Positions 5,846 through 6,109 of a stretch of DNA of 6,109 bases are shown piece after piece. Source of the DNA: Synergistaceae bacterium (GTDB taxonomy: Bacteria; Synergistota; Synergistia; Synergistales; Synergistaceae); assembly GCA_012513245.1 (NCBI GenBank), contig JAAZCN010000189.1, positions 1-6,109 of the forward strand, in the 5' to 3' direction. Each line of letters opens with the position of its first letter. Position 1 is the first letter of the stretch. Made by a program: the position numbers and the translations under genes. The notes beneath the pieces were generated by a model that saw only the letters and a list, made by a program, of their open reading frames with translations, ran no database searches and was not told the DNA's origin.

Positions 5846-6109
5846 TGTTTTCTTCTCTCCCCGGTCCATTCTATGACAGTGGCTTCTGTAACTTTCAGTG
5901 CAACTATTGTAAGAAGGTGGTTGTATTGCGAACGTGCATAGTCGAGCCTTGATGAAGTCAGTGAGGTTTGGGCGTTTAAAAGGTCCAGCTGGGGTGTTAC
6001 TCCTTCCCGAAAGCCCACTTCAGCAAGCCGCAGTGATTCCATTGCCAGTTCAAGGGCTTTTTCTGAAGCCTTAAGATGCTGCAGAGTACTTTCGATCTCT
6101 GTCCACGCA
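5842..6109 (-). CDS. TolC-like outer-membrane efflux channel, C-terminal part
   Basis: The frame is open from the window edge and ends at TGA 5842-5844; 88 residues are visible and the N-terminal part lies beyond 6109. The segment reads as a long amphipathic helix, then EVGFREGVTPQLDLLNAQTS followed by LTSSRLDYARSQYNHLLTIVALK. This matches the second structural repeat of the outer-membrane efflux protein (OEP) family: R/G-x-x-x-x-D-L-L-x-A-Q, then a helix with Y-x-x-A-x-x-x-Y ending near a hydrophobic stretch. Such proteins trimerise into the outer-membrane and periplasmic duct of tripartite pumps. The stop overlaps the start of the adaptor gene as ATGA, so the two are translated together and presumably form one efflux assembly. 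The C-terminal tail after the helix is short and charged (EWTGERRKQ). Confidence 0.9.
   Translation of the reverse strand, partial: AWTEIESTLQHLKASEKALELAMESLRLAEVGFREGVTPQLDLLNAQTSLTSSRLDYARSQYNHLLTIVALKVTEATVIEWTGERRKQ

Noticed and set aside
5846..5869. ATG at 5869 as start of the periplasmic adaptor
   Set aside because: No Shine-Dalgarno precedes it, and the ATGA overlap at 5845-5842 is a typical coupled start.

Overview
The window looks like ordinary chromosome from a Gram-negative (diderm), probably anaerobic bacterium of mid GC content. Diderm: it holds part of a TolC-type outer-membrane channel, a periplasmic adaptor of an efflux pump, and the last residues of a probable outer-membrane beta-barrel protein. 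Anaerobic and amino-acid-using lifestyle is suggested by a 2x[4Fe-4S] ferredoxin, a membrane iron-sulfur protein, a cysteine-rich Crp/Fnr regulator and a ureohydrolase. An anaerobic amino-acid fermenter such as a member of the Synergistota would fit, but no marker gene here proves the lineage.

Left part, plus strand: the end of a probable beta-barrel gene (1-51) with a clear terminator, then an amidohydrolase-2 family metal-dependent hydrolase (176-982), then a Crp/Fnr-family regulator (best start TTG at 1075, ending 1755). Middle part, minus strand, convergent with the regulator and only 3 bp from its stop: a small operon of a 69-residue ferredoxin (2343-2552) and a NapH-like polytopic [Fe-S] membrane protein (1759-2340), with a ureohydrolase resembling formimidoylglutamase (2638-3609) upstream. 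Between the ureohydrolase and the ferredoxin lies a TGTGA-N5-TCACA inverted repeat whose centre is about 41 bases upstream of the start predicted from a TATAAA -10 box. That is the layout of a promoter activated by a Crp/Fnr protein, and the neighbouring regulator has a CRP-like R-E-x-x-x-R recognition helix.

Right part, minus strand: a tightly coupled set reading TolC-like channel (partial, cut by the window end), periplasmic adaptor (ATGA overlap) and 2,3-bisphosphoglycerate-dependent phosphoglycerate mutase (12-bp gap, Shine-Dalgarno overlapping the adaptor stop). It ends at a perfect 26-bp inverted repeat that probably acts as a terminator. The 256-bp gap at 3610-3865 holds this repeat and a small structured stretch with a strong Shine-Dalgarno and a ten-codon reading frame on the plus strand.

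I found no RNA gene, CRISPR array, insertion sequence or clearly new system. The most interesting points are the putative Crp/Fnr circuit, the nested palindrome at 3792-3848, and the adaptor operon that carries a glycolytic enzyme where a pump gene might be expected.
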